From Mesorhizobium_K marinum (lineage in GTDB: Bacteria > Pseudomonadota > Alphaproteobacteria > Rhizobiales > Rhizobiaceae): 64,000 nt of DNA. The DNA lies in NCBI RefSeq assembly GCF_040813715.1, contig NZ_JBFOCH010000023.1; one strand, 5' to 3'. The translations under genes were made by a program, and so were the position numbers. Under the pieces are notes generated by a model, which searched no databases, was not told the DNA's origin, and saw only the letters and a list, made by a program, of their open reading frames with translations. Position 1 is the first letter of the stretch. Every line of letters begins with the position of its first letter. Shown here piece after piece: positions 52,292 to 62,362 of this stretch.

Positions 52292-53827
52292 TCAATAGGC
52301 GTTTTCCGTGTTGAGCAGCCGGATCGGCGTCAGGAACAGGATCTGCAGGTCGAACCACAGCGACCAGTTCTCGATGTAGTGGAGATCGAGTTCGGTGCGC
52401 ATCCTGATCTTCTCGTCGGTGTCCATCTCGCCGCGCCAGCCGTTGATCTGGGCCCAGCCGGTGACGCCGGGTTTTACGCGGTGGCGCGCGAAATAGCCGT
52501 CGACGACCTCGGCGTAGAGAAGGTTGTGCGACTGCGCCGCCACCGCGTGCGGGCGCGGCCCGACAAGCGACAGCGAGCCGAACAGGGCGTTGAAGAACTG
52601 CGGCAGTTCGTCGATCGACGTCTTGCGGATGAAGCGGCCGACGCGGGTGACGCGCGGATCGCCCTTGGTCACCGGGCGTATGGCGGTGGGATCGGCCTGG
52701 TCGGTGTACATCGAGCGGAATTTGTAGACCTCGATCACCTCGTTGTTGAAGCCGTGGCGCTTCTGCTTGAAGAGCACGGGTCCCTTGCTGTCGAGCTTGA
52801 TGGCGATGGCGGTGGCGATCATCACCGGCGACAGGAACACGATGCCGAGCAGGCTGAACACGATGTCGAAGGCGCGTTTCGCGACCGAGTCCCAGTTGTT
52901 GATCGGCTTGTCGAAGATGTCGAGCATCGGCACCGAGCCGACATAGGAGTAGGAACGCGGCCGGAATTGCAGCTGGTTCGAGTGTGCGGAAAGGCGAATG
53001 TCGACCGGCAGCACCCAGAGCTTCTTCAACAGCGACAGCACGCGCGATTCCGCTGTCATCGGCAACGAGACGATCAGCATGTCGATGCGCGCGATGCGGG
53101 CGAACTCGATCAGTTCGGAGATGGTGCCGAGCTTGGGATAGCCGGCGACGAGGGGCGGGGAGCGGCTGTCGTCGCGGTCATCGAAGATGCCGCAGATGCG
53201 GATGTCGTTGTAGGGCTGCTTCTCGATCGAGCGGATCAGCGTTTCGGCGGATTTGCCGCCGCCGACGATGACCGCGCGGCGCTCGATGCGACCGTTGCGC
53301 GCCCACCGCCTGATCAGGTAGCCGAATGCGAAGCGCGGCAGCAACAGCACCGCGAGCCCGGCCAGGAACCAGCCGCCGAACCAGAACCTCGAAAAGTCGT
53401 CCGCCACCTTCAGGAAGAAGCCGACCACGGCCAGCAGCGCGAAGATGCCGGCCCAGGTGATTGCGATGCGGGCGACGGTGGACAGCGGCCGCATCAACGC
53501 GGGCAACTGGTAGCAGTCGTTGATGTCGAGCAGGATGACCGCGAGGACGGATGCAACGGCAATGACGATCGGGTAGTGCCAGTCGAGCTCGGTGCCCAAA
53601 CCGACATGCTCCACGTACAGCGCGGCTCCGGAGAGAACCAGGAGGGCAAACTCGACGAGCCGCAGCACGCCGCTGACCATGATCGGGGACATGGTGTCGC
53701 GCCGGTACTGCGCGGCGACCTGCCGGGCCGTCTCGTTCAGCGGTGCAGGCTTGCCCTTTTTTCCGCCGCCTTGGTGATTGCGAACCGCTTCCGGCGAGAA
53801 ACGGTTTTCAGGCTCCATGCTGGTCAT
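52292..53827 (-). CDS. Undecaprenyl-phosphate sugar-1-phosphate transferase (WcaJ/ExoY family)
   Basis: 511 residues. Long cytoplasmic start, then five membrane segments, a CoA-binding-like domain (AVIVGGGKSAETLIRSIEKQ), a re-entrant helix (AFDIVFSLLGIVFLSPVMIA) and the catalytic domain: GPVLFKQKRHGFNNEVIEVY, KFRSMYTD, RVGRFIRKTSIDELPQFFNA, LFGSLSLVGPRPHA, VKPGVTGWAQINGWRGEMDT and the C-terminal YIENWSLWFDLQILFLT. It starts the lipid-linked repeat unit, usually with glucose-1-P or galactose-1-P. Confidence 0.94.
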   Translation of the reverse strand: MTSMEPENRFSPEAVRNHQGGGKKGKPAPLNETARQVAAQYRRDTMSPIMVSGVLRLVEFALLVLSGAALYVEHVGLGTELDWHYPIVIAVASVLAVILLDINDCYQLPALMRPLSTVARIAITWAGIFALLAVVGFFLKVADDFSRFWFGGWFLAGLAVLLLPRFAFGYLIRRWARNGRIERRAVIVGGGKSAETLIRSIEKQPYNDIRICGIFDDRDDSRSPPLVAGYPKLGTISELIEFARIARIDMLIVSLPMTAESRVLSLLKKLWVLPVDIRLSAHSNQLQFRPRSYSYVGSVPMLDIFDKPINNWDSVAKRAFDIVFSLLGIVFLSPVMIATAIAIKLDSKGPVLFKQKRHGFNNEVIEVYKFRSMYTDQADPTAIRPVTKGDPRVTRVGRFIRKTSIDELPQFFNALFGSLSLVGPRPHAVAAQSHNLLYAEVVDGYFARHRVKPGVTGWAQINGWRGEMDTDEKIRMRTELDLHYIENWSLWFDLQILFLTPIRLLNTENAY

Positions 53828-53900
53828 TGCTACCGCCGCTATGCACTTACAGCAGTCCGGCTAGCAGAAGAGGCCTAAGAAACCCTTGAACCGCGGCGCT

Positions 53901-55031
53901 TCAGCGCGCAAGCGCCTCGAAATAGGCGCGTTCGATCTCGGCGGCCATGGCGTCGGCGCCGAAACGGCGCTTGAGGACGGCCGCCTCTGGCATCTGAGCG
54001 GCGAATGCGGGCAAGTCCGCGAGCGCTTCGGCCATCCGGCCGGCAAGATCGGCGGCGTCCGGCCGAACGACGGCAGGCGAGCCGGCGCCGAATATTTCGG
54101 GGATGCCGCCGACCGCGGTGGCGATGGCGGGTTTGCCCGCGGCGAGCGCCTCCAAAACGATGTAGGGCATCGCCTCGGCGCGTGACGGGACGACGACCGT
54201 TCGGGCGAGTGCGAAGGCCTGTCGCGCCGGCATCGGCGGAAGGAAGCGGATGCGCTCCGCCAGGCCGAGTCGGGCGGCCTGCGCCTTGTAGAGGGGCAGG
54301 CTCTCGCCGTCGCCCACCATCACCGCGCCTAAGTGGCGGCCGAGCAGCGCCTCCGCCTGCGCCAGCGCGTCGATGAAGAGGTCGGGCCCCTTCAGGTCGC
54401 GCATCATGCCGATATAAAGAAAATCGGCGGCATCCGCCGCCGCCGCAACCGGTTCGAACTCGCCCGCCCGCAGGCCGTTGTAGACGAGACCGCTCGGCCG
54501 GTCTGGCTTGCCGACCTTGCGGTGATAGGCATTGCGTTCGAAGTCCGACACGAACAGAGTGTAGTCGGTGAAGCGCGCCATCAGCCGCTCGATCGTGAAG
54601 AACAGCCTGCCGGTCGCCGTCTTCTCGTCGTAGTGCAGGCTGCCGCCATGCGCTGTGTAGAGGCGGGCTACGCGAAACCTGAAAACCCGCAACAGTGAGC
54701 CGAACACGCGCGAATAGACGCCGCCCTTGGCGCCATGTCCGTGCAGGACGTCCGGCTTCAATTCCTTGATCAATCCGTATGCCCGCCACGCGGCGGCGAG
54801 GTCGCCCGGTCCGATGTGGCGCTGCATGGGCGTCCTGGAGACGCCGAGCGCGAGGCTGGGCTTCATCTGCTCGAACAGCTTCTCCTCGAACGCGCCGCCG
54901 GTCGTCGAATCGCAGACCACGCCGACCAGATGCCCTGCCGCCGCCTGTGCTTCGGCTAGGTCTCTCACATGGCGGAAGATCCCGCCGACGGGCGACCTGA
55001 AGCAGTGGACGATCCTGAGAGGCTGGGTCAC
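53901..55031 (-). CDS. Glycosyltransferase family 4
   Basis: 376 residues with a GT-B fold. N-terminal RIVHCFRSPVGGIFRHVRDL, LKPDVLHGHGAKGGVYSRVF; C-terminal FLYIGMMRDLKGPDLFIDAL and the donor site VVVPSRAEAMPYIVLEALAA (E-x7-E) with GKPAIATAVGGIPEI. It lies between the priming transferase and the export lipoprotein on the same strand and should add a sugar to the lipid-linked unit in the cytoplasm. Confidence 0.93.
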   Translation of the reverse strand: MTQPLRIVHCFRSPVGGIFRHVRDLAEAQAAAGHLVGVVCDSTTGGAFEEKLFEQMKPSLALGVSRTPMQRHIGPGDLAAAWRAYGLIKELKPDVLHGHGAKGGVYSRVFGSLLRVFRFRVARLYTAHGGSLHYDEKTATGRLFFTIERLMARFTDYTLFVSDFERNAYHRKVGKPDRPSGLVYNGLRAGEFEPVAAAADAADFLYIGMMRDLKGPDLFIDALAQAEALLGRHLGAVMVGDGESLPLYKAQAARLGLAERIRFLPPMPARQAFALARTVVVPSRAEAMPYIVLEALAAGKPAIATAVGGIPEIFGAGSPAVVRPDAADLAGRMAEALADLPAFAAQMPEAAVLKRRFGADAMAAEIERAYFEALAR

Positions 55032-55051
55032 GGACGGTCGGCGCTCATCGC

Positions 55052-55615
55052 TCAGAACAGGCGCTCGCGGACATAGACCGTGTCGCCCGGCAGCAGCGGG
55101 TCGGTGGTGCGAACGCGACCGGTGATGACCTTGCCGTTTATGTCGCGCGTGATGTCGACGCTGTCCTGGTTGGCGCGCGCCGAGTAGCCGCCCGCCATCG
55201 CCACCGCCTTCTGCACTGTCAGGCCGGGCACGTAGGAGTACTGGCCGGCCGAGCCGACTTCGCCCATCACGAAGACGGGACGGTAGCGATCGACCTCGAC
55301 CGAGACGTCGGGATCGCGCAGGTAGCCCTGGCGCAGCTTGGTGGCGAGCGTGGCTTCGATCTGCTGGACCGTGTGGCCGCGCGCCGGAACCGCGCCGACA
55401 AGCGGGAAGGCGAAGTAGCCGGACTGGTCGACGCTGTAGGTGTTGGTCAGCGCGTCCTGCTCGAACACGGTCACGCGGATGCGGTCGCCGGCGCCCAGCC
55501 GGTAGGGCTGGTCGAGCATTTCATGGAATGCAGCGGGGGCAGGGCGATAGCCGGAGCAGCCGGATAGGATCAGGCCGGCCAGCAGCACGTTGGAGATGAG
55601 CGAAAGCCGTGTCAT
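55052..55615 (-). CDS. Polysaccharide export outer-membrane lipoprotein (OPX, Wza-like)
   Basis: 187 residues. Lipobox LAGLILSGC, then the polysaccharide export (Poly_export) domain YRLGAGDRIRVTVFEQDALT, SGYFAFPLVGAVPARGHTVQ, QQIEATLATKLRQGYLRDPD, and the SLBB domain VFVMGEVGSAGQYSYVPGLT, VQKAVAMAGGYSARA. It is short for Wza: it lacks the further SLBB domains and C-terminal barrel helix, as in ExoF/GumB-type proteins. Divergent from the chain-length gene across 217 bases, which should hold both promoters. Confidence 0.92.
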   Translation of the reverse strand: MTRLSLISNVLLAGLILSGCSGYRPAPAAFHEMLDQPYRLGAGDRIRVTVFEQDALTNTYSVDQSGYFAFPLVGAVPARGHTVQQIEATLATKLRQGYLRDPDVSVEVDRYRPVFVMGEVGSAGQYSYVPGLTVQKAVAMAGGYSARANQDSVDITRDINGKVITGRVRTTDPLLPGDTVYVRERLF

Positions 55616-55832
55616 GAAATGCGCGAACCTTGGGTATGCATGCCGGACATGTTTCCGGCGGCCTTTCGGACGTGGCTCCGTTATCGACCTGTTAGGGTTA
55701 ATGGGCGGTAAAGTCCCTCCGCGTTTCGCCTGGGGAGCGGCGGTTGTGCCGACACAACTGGCGGATGCGTCTTAACGGCTGGGTTACCATAGATGTTTAC
55801 CGTGCGTTTCCGTTAGTTCGGAGCATGGACGC

Positions 55833-58506
55833 ATGTCAGGCGCATACCCGTCGGCCAACGATATCGACGTCGACCTCGGAAGGCTGTTCGGCAGCCTGCT
55901 TTCGCATTGGAAGCGCATCCTGTTTGTCGCGCTCGCCGCCACCGGCCTTGCGCTGGCCTTTTCATTGACCGCAACGCCGCTCTACCGCGGCGAGACCCGC
56001 ATACTCATCGAGCCCCGGGAATCGGTGTTCACGCGGCCGCAGACGGGCGCTGCGGACGACGCTCCGCTCCTCGACGAGGAGGGGATCACCAGCCAGGTCG
56101 AGGTCGTCACCTCGACCGATCTCCTGAAGGCGGTGGCGCAGAAGCTGGACCTCGCGCGCCTGCCCGAGTTCGACGAAGCCGCCAACATGTCGTTCCTCAA
56201 GCGGCTGATGGTCGTCGCCGGGCTGAAGGGCGATCCGAACGAGGTGCCGCCGGAGGAGCGGGTGCTCAGGAAGTTCCGAGAAAGCCTTGAGGTCTACCGG
56301 GTCGAGAAGTCGCGCGTCATCGTCATCGTGATGTCCTCGTCGGACCCCAGGCTCGCCGCCGAAATCCCGAACACGCTGGCCGACGANAGAGCGGGTGCTC
56401 AGGAAATTCCGCGAGAGCCTTGAGGTTTACAGGGTCGAGAAGTCGCGCGTCATCGTCATCGTGATGTCCTCGTCGGACCCCAGGCTCGCCGCCGAAATCC
56501 CGAACACGCTGGCCGACGAATACATCGCGACGCAGGGCGCGGCGAAACTGCAGTCGAACGCCGAGGCAACCGACTGGCTGGAGCCCGAGATCGCGAGCCT
56601 GTCGAGGCGGGTCAAGGAGGCCGAGGCGCGGGTGGCGAGCTTCCGTGCGCAATCGGACCTGCTTGTCGGCCAGAACAACTCGGTGCTGGCCACGCAGCAG
56701 CTGTCGGAACTGTCCAGCGAGCTGTCGCGGGTCAGGGCCGCCCGCGCGGCGGCGGAGGCGAACGCGTCGAACGTCCGCGCCGTGCTCGACTCCGGGGCGT
56801 CGCTCGACGCGCTGCCGGATGTGCTGTCGTCGCAGCTCATCCAGCGCCTGCGCGAACGCGAGGTCCAGTTGAGGGCGGACATCGCCGACCTCTCGACCAC
56901 GCTGCTCGACAATCACCCCCGCATCAGGGCGCTGCGCTCGCAGCTTTCGGATCTCGATCGCCAGATCCGCGCCGAGGCCCGCAATGTGCTGAGCGCGCTG
57001 AGCGCAGAGGCCGATGCCGCCAGGTTGCGCGAGCAGCAACTGGTCGCCGACCTCAACACGCTGAAGGCGGAATCGGCGCGCGCCGGCGAGGAGGAGGTCG
57101 AACTGCGCGCGCTCGAGCGCGAGGCGAACGCGCAGCGCGAGCTGCTCGAATCCTATCTGGCCCGCTACCGCGAGGCTTCGTCCCGGCGCGACGGCAACTA
57201 CCTGCCCGCGGACGCGCGCATCTTCTCGCGCGCCATTATTCCGGCCGAGCCGTACTACCCGAAGCCCCTGACGGTCGCGCTGGCCGCGTTTATCGGCTCG
57301 CTGCTGATGATGGCCATCGTCACGCTGCTGCAGGAACTGTTCTCGGGACGCGCGATGCGGCCCGCGCCGGGGTCCCGGCTCGACCTCGAGGACGCGCAGC
57401 CGGAAGCGGTGGCGCACGACGTCGAACCGGTCGTGGAGCGGCCGTTTGTCCCTGCCGCGGACGACGCCATGCCGGCGACCGGCGAACCCGCCCGCGCGCC
57501 TGCGGAGCCGGAACTGCCCGCCGTCGTTGTCGTGGCTGCGGATGCCGACGCCGTCGCTCCGGACGACGCGGCCGTTGCCGACCCGGTTCCGCCGGCCGCC
57601 GAAACCGATACCGGGATCGACGAGGCAGCCGCCAAGGCCGAGCCGATCCGGCTCGAGCCGCTGCCCGAGATGCGGGTGCGGCGCGAGTCCTTCAGCGAGG
57701 CCTGGGCCAGGCACCGCAGGATGATGGACGCGGGGCAAGGCGAAACCGGCGTTGAACCGGCCGACGACGCGACTGGGGCCGGGCGGCTGGCGGCCGATGA
57801 AGAGGAAATCGAAGAAGGACGTAGCATGCGCAATCCCTTTGCCCGCTGGATATCCAACGACAATCCCGAGTCGGCTGCGCCTGGATCGGCCGAAGCCGCC
57901 GGGCAGCATGTCGGGGAGGTCGGCATCGAAAGCGCGGCGGAACTGCTCATCGCCGGCGGCGCCACCCGGGCGATCTTCGTCTCGCCGGAGGGCGATGACG
58001 GCGCGGCGGCGGCGGTGATGGTTGCGCGCGAAGTTTCCGACGCCGGCTTGCGGGTGCTGCTGCTCGACCTGACGGCGTCCGGCGCCGCGTCGCGCCCCAT
58101 GCTCGGCAGCGTCGGCTATGCGGGGATCACCAACCTGCTGGTCTCCGAAGCGCAGTTCACCGACGCGATCCAGCTCGACCACTATTCGGAGTGCCACGTC
58201 ATGCCCGTCGGCACCGCCGACCCCGTGCGCGCGATGAAGGCCGCCGACCGGCTGCCCGCGATCATGCAGTCGCTGACCGGCGCCTACGACGTGGTGGTCG
58301 TCGAGTGCGGGGCCGCGGATGCGGACGGCATCCGCCGGCTGATCTCCGACGGAACCGAGATCATGGTCAGCGCGATCGAGCCCGACGACGAGACGATGGA
58401 GACCGCGGAGGAACTTCGGGCGCGCGGCTACGGACGGGTGATGCTGGTCTCGCCGCAGGACTACGGCTCTCCGGACGGACCGGTGCCCGGGCGCTCCGTA
58501 GCCTGA
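55833..58506 (+). CDS. Wzz/GumC-like chain-length protein with degenerate kinase domain, frame broken by join
   Basis: About 846 residues after removing a 133-base overlap at the N (56387). Wzz domain with TM1 (WKRILFVALAATGLALAFSL), a long coiled-coil periplasmic part, TM2 (AAFIGSLLMMAIVTLLQELF), a Pro/Ala/acidic linker of about 200 residues, then a tyrosine-kinase-like ATPase domain. There the Walker A reads FVSPEGDDGAAAAVMVAREV with no GKS/T, and the second Asp motif reads VLLLDLTASGA, so nucleotide binding is doubtful. No Tyr cluster at the C-terminus. It controls polymerisation and export with the OPX protein. The overlap copies differ by six silent changes. Confidence 0.88.
56256..56519. 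repeat. Assembly duplication around N at 56387 (in chain-length gene)
   Basis: 56256-56386 and 56389-56519 (offset 133) encode the same peptide with about six silent differences at the outer end (for instance AAG TTC CGA versus AAA TTC CGC). It is an uncollapsed overlap between related strains. Confidence 0.9.
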
Positions 58507-58513
58507 CCGAGGC

Positions 58514-59716
58514 TCAGTCCTGCGCCGTCTGGTTTCCGGCGGCGCTGCGGCGGAGCATCTTGGCCAGCCGCCACATCGCCGGGCTGTTCTTGACGTAGGA
58601 TTTCGCCGCCGCCTTCATCTGCAGGGCGCCAGCCAGGATGCGGCCCTTCGGGGTCAGTGGCACGGCGACGTCGAAATGCCGCGTCTCGATCTCGCACCAC
58701 AACCGCTTGTAGGGCTCGTCGCCGACGCTGAAGTCGAAGATTTCAAACCCTTGGCGACCCGCTTTGCCCATGTTCTCGAAGAAGAGGAAGTCGCCGGGGC
58801 TTGCATGCGCGAGTTCGTCCTTGGCGATCGCGCCGAACTCGCAGACGATGCGTTTGCCGGCGCGCGCCGAGCCGGTGACGGCGCGCAACGTACCGCCGAC
58901 CTCCAGCGCATGCAGGACGAATGGCGGCGGATTTTCGCGCAGTGCGTCGAGAAACAGCGAGCGGAAGAAGTTCTGCACTTCGACGTCACCGAACACGTTG
59001 GCGATGCCCATGTTCCGGAAGCGGTATTCCTTCATCGCGAAGAACGCGTCGAGCAGGCGCGAAACTTCCTCGGGCGTCGACGCCTCGATCAGGCGGAAGC
59101 CGCCGGCCGCCTCGAACTTGCGCATCTGCGAGCGGTGCTTCTTCCTCTTTCGCTTGCCGCTGACGCGCGAGAGCAGGGCGTCGAACCCGCCTTCGAGGTT
59201 GGCGGCGAGCGCCAGGTTCGGGCTCGGAAAGTGCGGGAACCGGAGAAGCGGGTTCGGCAAGCCGTCGAGGTCCGGCAGCAGCCGCTCAAGCACGAGCGCG
59301 TCGATGTCGGGTCGCGCGGCCCGGATCGCCGGCAGCATGGCCTCGATCTCGATACTCGCGGTCGCATCCGGAACGAGAAGCGGAAAATTGCCGTTGGCAT
59401 GGCGCCCGCCCATGAAGCGGGCGATCCGGAACGGACCGGAGCGGATGACCTCGAGCGCCAGCGCACAGGCCGGTCCTCCCTCGGCCTCGAGAACCGCCAG
59501 AAAGCCGTCGGGGCCCGTGGTGGCCACCCATTCCTCGATCCAGAGGGCGCTTTGGGGAGGGGCGCATACGCCCCGGCGCGCCAGTTCGGCGTAGGCCGAA
59601 AGGCTGTCGCTCGACAGGACGGACACGGTTGGCCGCGGCCGTCCGCTTTGCGGCCTGCCGGCTGGTCTATCGGAGTTCGCCGATTGGCCGCCAGGGGACA
59701 TAGCCGCGTCAATCAT
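58514..59716 (-). CDS. CelD/FemAB-like GNAT acyltransferase
   Basis: 400 residues with an Acetyltransf_6 (CelD/BcsL) domain: GFDALLSRVSGKRKRKKHRS, FRLIEASTPEEVSRLLDAFF, EYRFRNMGIANVF, and GDFLFFENMGKAGRQGFEIF, DFSVGDEPYKRLWCEIETRH. Such proteins acylate polysaccharides or sugar intermediates and are often encoded in exopolysaccharide loci. Convergent with the chain-length gene (8-base gap). No membrane segment. Confidence 0.87.
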   Translation of the reverse strand: MIDAAMSPGGQSANSDRPAGRPQSGRPRPTVSVLSSDSLSAYAELARRGVCAPPQSALWIEEWVATTGPDGFLAVLEAEGGPACALALEVIRSGPFRIARFMGGRHANGNFPLLVPDATASIEIEAMLPAIRAARPDIDALVLERLLPDLDGLPNPLLRFPHFPSPNLALAANLEGGFDALLSRVSGKRKRKKHRSQMRKFEAAGGFRLIEASTPEEVSRLLDAFFAMKEYRFRNMGIANVFGDVEVQNFFRSLFLDALRENPPPFVLHALEVGGTLRAVTGSARAGKRIVCEFGAIAKDELAHASPGDFLFFENMGKAGRQGFEIFDFSVGDEPYKRLWCEIETRHFDVAVPLTPKGRILAGALQMKAAAKSYVKNSPAMWRLAKMLRRSAAGNQTAQD

Positions 59717-59843
59717 CCTTCATGTGAAGAAGCGTGGATACACAGTGGCGCGATGTCGCGTTCGCGTTGCCAAGACGGGCTAGGCTAGGCGCAAAAGGTG
59801 AACGAATGATCGACGGGCAATCCGGCCGGATGGCGCCGGCCGG

Positions 59844-60059
59844 TCAGTTGCCGGGTCGCGGCGGCAGCATCAGCCATTTGATGACGCCCATCGCAGGCAG
59901 GATCCAGAGAACCCCCGAGATCACGAAGAAGGCGAGGTGCGCGAGCGGCCCCGACTCCGACAGCCGAGCCACGGCCACCGTCATCGCCACCAGCGCGTAG
60001 ACCACGACGAGGGCGACGAGCAGGATGGTGCCGATCAGCTTCTTCACGCGAATGGACAT
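59844..60059 (-). CDS. DUF2842 small membrane protein
   Basis: 71 residues with two membrane helices (KLIGTILLVALVVVYALVAM and LAHLAFFVISGVLWILPAMG) and the C-terminal IKWLMLPPRPGN. The two-helix pattern and the MSIRVKKLIGT start fit DUF2842, found next to ctaA in Rhizobiales. It is divergent from ctaA. A cytochrome-oxidase-related role is a guess from context. Confidence 0.9.
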   Translation of the reverse strand: MSIRVKKLIGTILLVALVVVYALVAMTVAVARLSESGPLAHLAFFVISGVLWILPAMGVIKWLMLPPRPGN

Positions 60060-60197
60060 GGTCGCTCCTTCGCCATGGGCATATTGCCTCGCGTCCGGCC
60101 GCGCAACGCCCGATGCGCCGCGCGCGCGGCGGCGCGACGGCATGTCGCGAGGGTCGCAGCCTTGCACGAACGCCTGCGATGGTCCACCAATCCGGCC

Positions 60198-61405
60198 ATG
60201 AACCAGACCCTTGCAGCCGACGACGCCGGCGCCGTGCGCGGCGAAAGCGTACGCCTCAACGCGAACCGTGCCCTGGTGCGCGGCTGGCTGTATCTGGTCC
60301 TGCTTATGCTGTTTGCCCTGGTGCTGGTCGGCGGCGCGACCCGGCTCACCGATTCCGGCCTGTCGATCACGCAGTGGAAGCCGATCCATGGCGTGATCCC
60401 GCCGCTCAGCCATGCCGAGTGGCAGGAGGAGTTCGACCTCTACCGGCAGATCCCGCAATACCAGCAGATCAACAAGGGCATGAGCCTGGCCGAATTCCAG
60501 TACATCTTCTGGTGGGAGTGGGCGCATCGCATCCTGGCGCGGGGCGTCGGTTTCGTCTTCGCGCTTCCGCTGATCTTCTTCTGGGCGACGGGCCGCGTCG
60601 AACGCGGGCTGGCGCCCAAGTTGGTCGGCCTGCTGGCGCTCGGCGGCCTGCAGGGAGCCGTCGGCTGGTGGATGGTTGCATCGGGCCTCGTCGAGCGTAC
60701 CGACGTCAGCCAGTACCGGCTGGCCATCCACCTGACGCTGGCATGCGCGATCTTCGCGGCGATCATGGTCGTCGCGCGGGGGCTTGCGCCGCATTCCGAA
60801 CCAGCAGCCGACAGCGGCACGCAGCGCTTTGCCGGATTCCTCGTCGTCGCGGTGCTCGTCCAGATTTTCCTGGGGGGGCTGGTCGCCGGAACCGACGCCN
60901 AGAGCCTGCCGCCGATAGCGGCACGCAGCGCTTTGCCGGATTCCTCGTCGTCGCGGTGCTCGTCCAGATTTTCCTGGGGGGGCTGGTCGCCGGAACCGAC
61001 GCCGGGCTGAGCTTCAACACCTGGCCGCTGATGGACGGCGCGGTGATCCCCGGCGACCTGCTGCTGCTCGAGCCTGTTTGGCGCAACTTCTTCGAGAACG
61101 TGAAGACGGTGCAGTTCGTGCACAGGGCAGGGGCCTATGCGCTGCTCCTGCTCGCCCTCTGGCACATGATCGCGGTCCGTCGCCGGTTGCCCGGCACCAC
61201 GCATGCGCGCCGCGCCCTCGTGCTCTTCCACCTCATGCTGATCCAGGCGGCTATCGGGATCGCCACCCTGCTGCTGCACATGCCGCTGCACTGGGCGCTG
61301 CTGCATCAGGGTTTCGCCCTGGTCGTGCTCGGTTTTGCGACGGCGCACTGGCGCGGCACGAAGGGCGCCTATCCGCTGCCGACGGAGATCAGGGTCGCGC
61401 GCTGA
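60198..61405 (+). CDS. ctaA: Heme A synthase (COX15/CtaA), frame broken by join
   Basis: Oxidises the heme O methyl group to formyl, giving heme A for cytochrome c oxidase. 367 residues after removing a 104-base overlap at the N (60900). Eight membrane helices; motifs LVGGATRLTDSGLSITQWKP, EFQYIFWWEWAHRILARGVG (heme His), LGGLVAGTDAGLSFNTWPLM, VQFVHRAGAYALLLLALWHM (His) and LLHQGFALVVLGFATAHW. It is the type 2 (alphaproteobacterial/mitochondrial) enzyme. The overlap copies differ silently. Confidence 0.93.
60801..61003. repeat. Assembly duplication around N at 60900 (in ctaA)
   Basis: 60801-60899 and 60905-61003 (offset 104) both encode PAADSGTQRFAGFL and so on, with silent changes (GCA/GCC, GAC/GAT) at the outer end. 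It is an uncollapsed overlap. Confidence 0.9.
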
Positions 61406-61437
61406 CGCCGTCGCGAGCCGCAACCGATGCGGCCTGC

Positions 61438-62277
61438 CTACGCGAACAGCAGGTCGACTTCGTCGCGGTAGTCGGCCGGGTTGAGCGTCGGGATCGTCCG
61501 CCATTCCGGCTCGCCGTCACCGATGCGCGCCCAGCGCCGGTAGCCCGACAACATATCTATCGGGAAATTGGCGAGAAGCGGCCTGCGTTCGACCATCAGG
61601 GGCAGGTCCGGGAGCGATGGCCAGCCGGCCAAAACCTCGGCCTCGAATCCCTCGACATCGATCCATGCGAGGCCGAGCGCGCTCCTGTCCAGGCCCATCC
61701 CTGCCAGCACGGACTCCACGGTAACGACGTCCACCTCGATCGTTTGCAGTCCCCGTTCATAGGCAAGGCTGTGGCCGCCGCCGTTGTGCCCCGACACGGA
61801 CAATGTGGCGCGGCCTTGGGCCGCGCCGGCGGCCGCCTCGACGACGGTGGCGCGGTCGGTGAGGTTGTTCAACGCGAGATTCGCGCGCAGCAGCGCGGCA
61901 TTCTTCGGGTGCGGCTCGAAGCAGACGGCTCGTTCGAAGCCGCCGAACATCAGCGCATAGACCGTCTGGGTGCCGATATTGGCGCCGACGTCGATGAAGG
62001 TCTTCCCCCTCGTCGGCAGGGCGTCGAAGACCCGCTGCGTGCTTTCCCGAAACCATCCGCCCGAGTTGCGGATCGTTGCGCCGATGACGAGGTCGCTCGG
62101 GTCGAATGCGAGGCGGTGGTCGGCGCAATCGACGACGATCGCATAGGCTTCCGCCTGGAGATGCCTGCGGAATGGGCGCGAGTTCATCAGGGGTTTTACA
62201 ATGAGGTTGTCCCTGATATCGCGCAGCGCCCGTTCGCCGCGCCGCAGCGTTTCGCGAAAGCCTCCGCCCTGCGTCAT
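61438..62277 (-). CDS. FkbM-family methyltransferase
   Basis: 279 residues. SAM-binding motif I is KTFIDVGANIGTQTVYALMF, followed by FERAVCFEPHPKNAALLRAN, LALNNLTDRATVVEAAAG and LGLAWIDVEGFEAEVLAGWP, all typical of FkbM. Such enzymes methylate hydroxyl groups of polysaccharides or natural products; the polysaccharide locus close by suggests a glycan substrate. It is inserted between ctaA and argC and convergent with ctaA. Confidence 0.9.
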   Translation of the reverse strand: MTQGGGFRETLRRGERALRDIRDNLIVKPLMNSRPFRRHLQAEAYAIVVDCADHRLAFDPSDLVIGATIRNSGGWFRESTQRVFDALPTRGKTFIDVGANIGTQTVYALMFGGFERAVCFEPHPKNAALLRANLALNNLTDRATVVEAAAGAAQGRATLSVSGHNGGGHSLAYERGLQTIEVDVVTVESVLAGMGLDRSALGLAWIDVEGFEAEVLAGWPSLPDLPLMVERRPLLANFPIDMLSGYRRWARIGDGEPEWRTIPTLNPADYRDEVDLLFA

Positions 62278-62362
62278 ACGTCAATCGGCCCCGGCTGGCC
62301 GCGAGCGGCGACCATCACCGTCGAGCAGCACTGCATCGGTCCCCCTTGTCGCTGCTGCTTCT

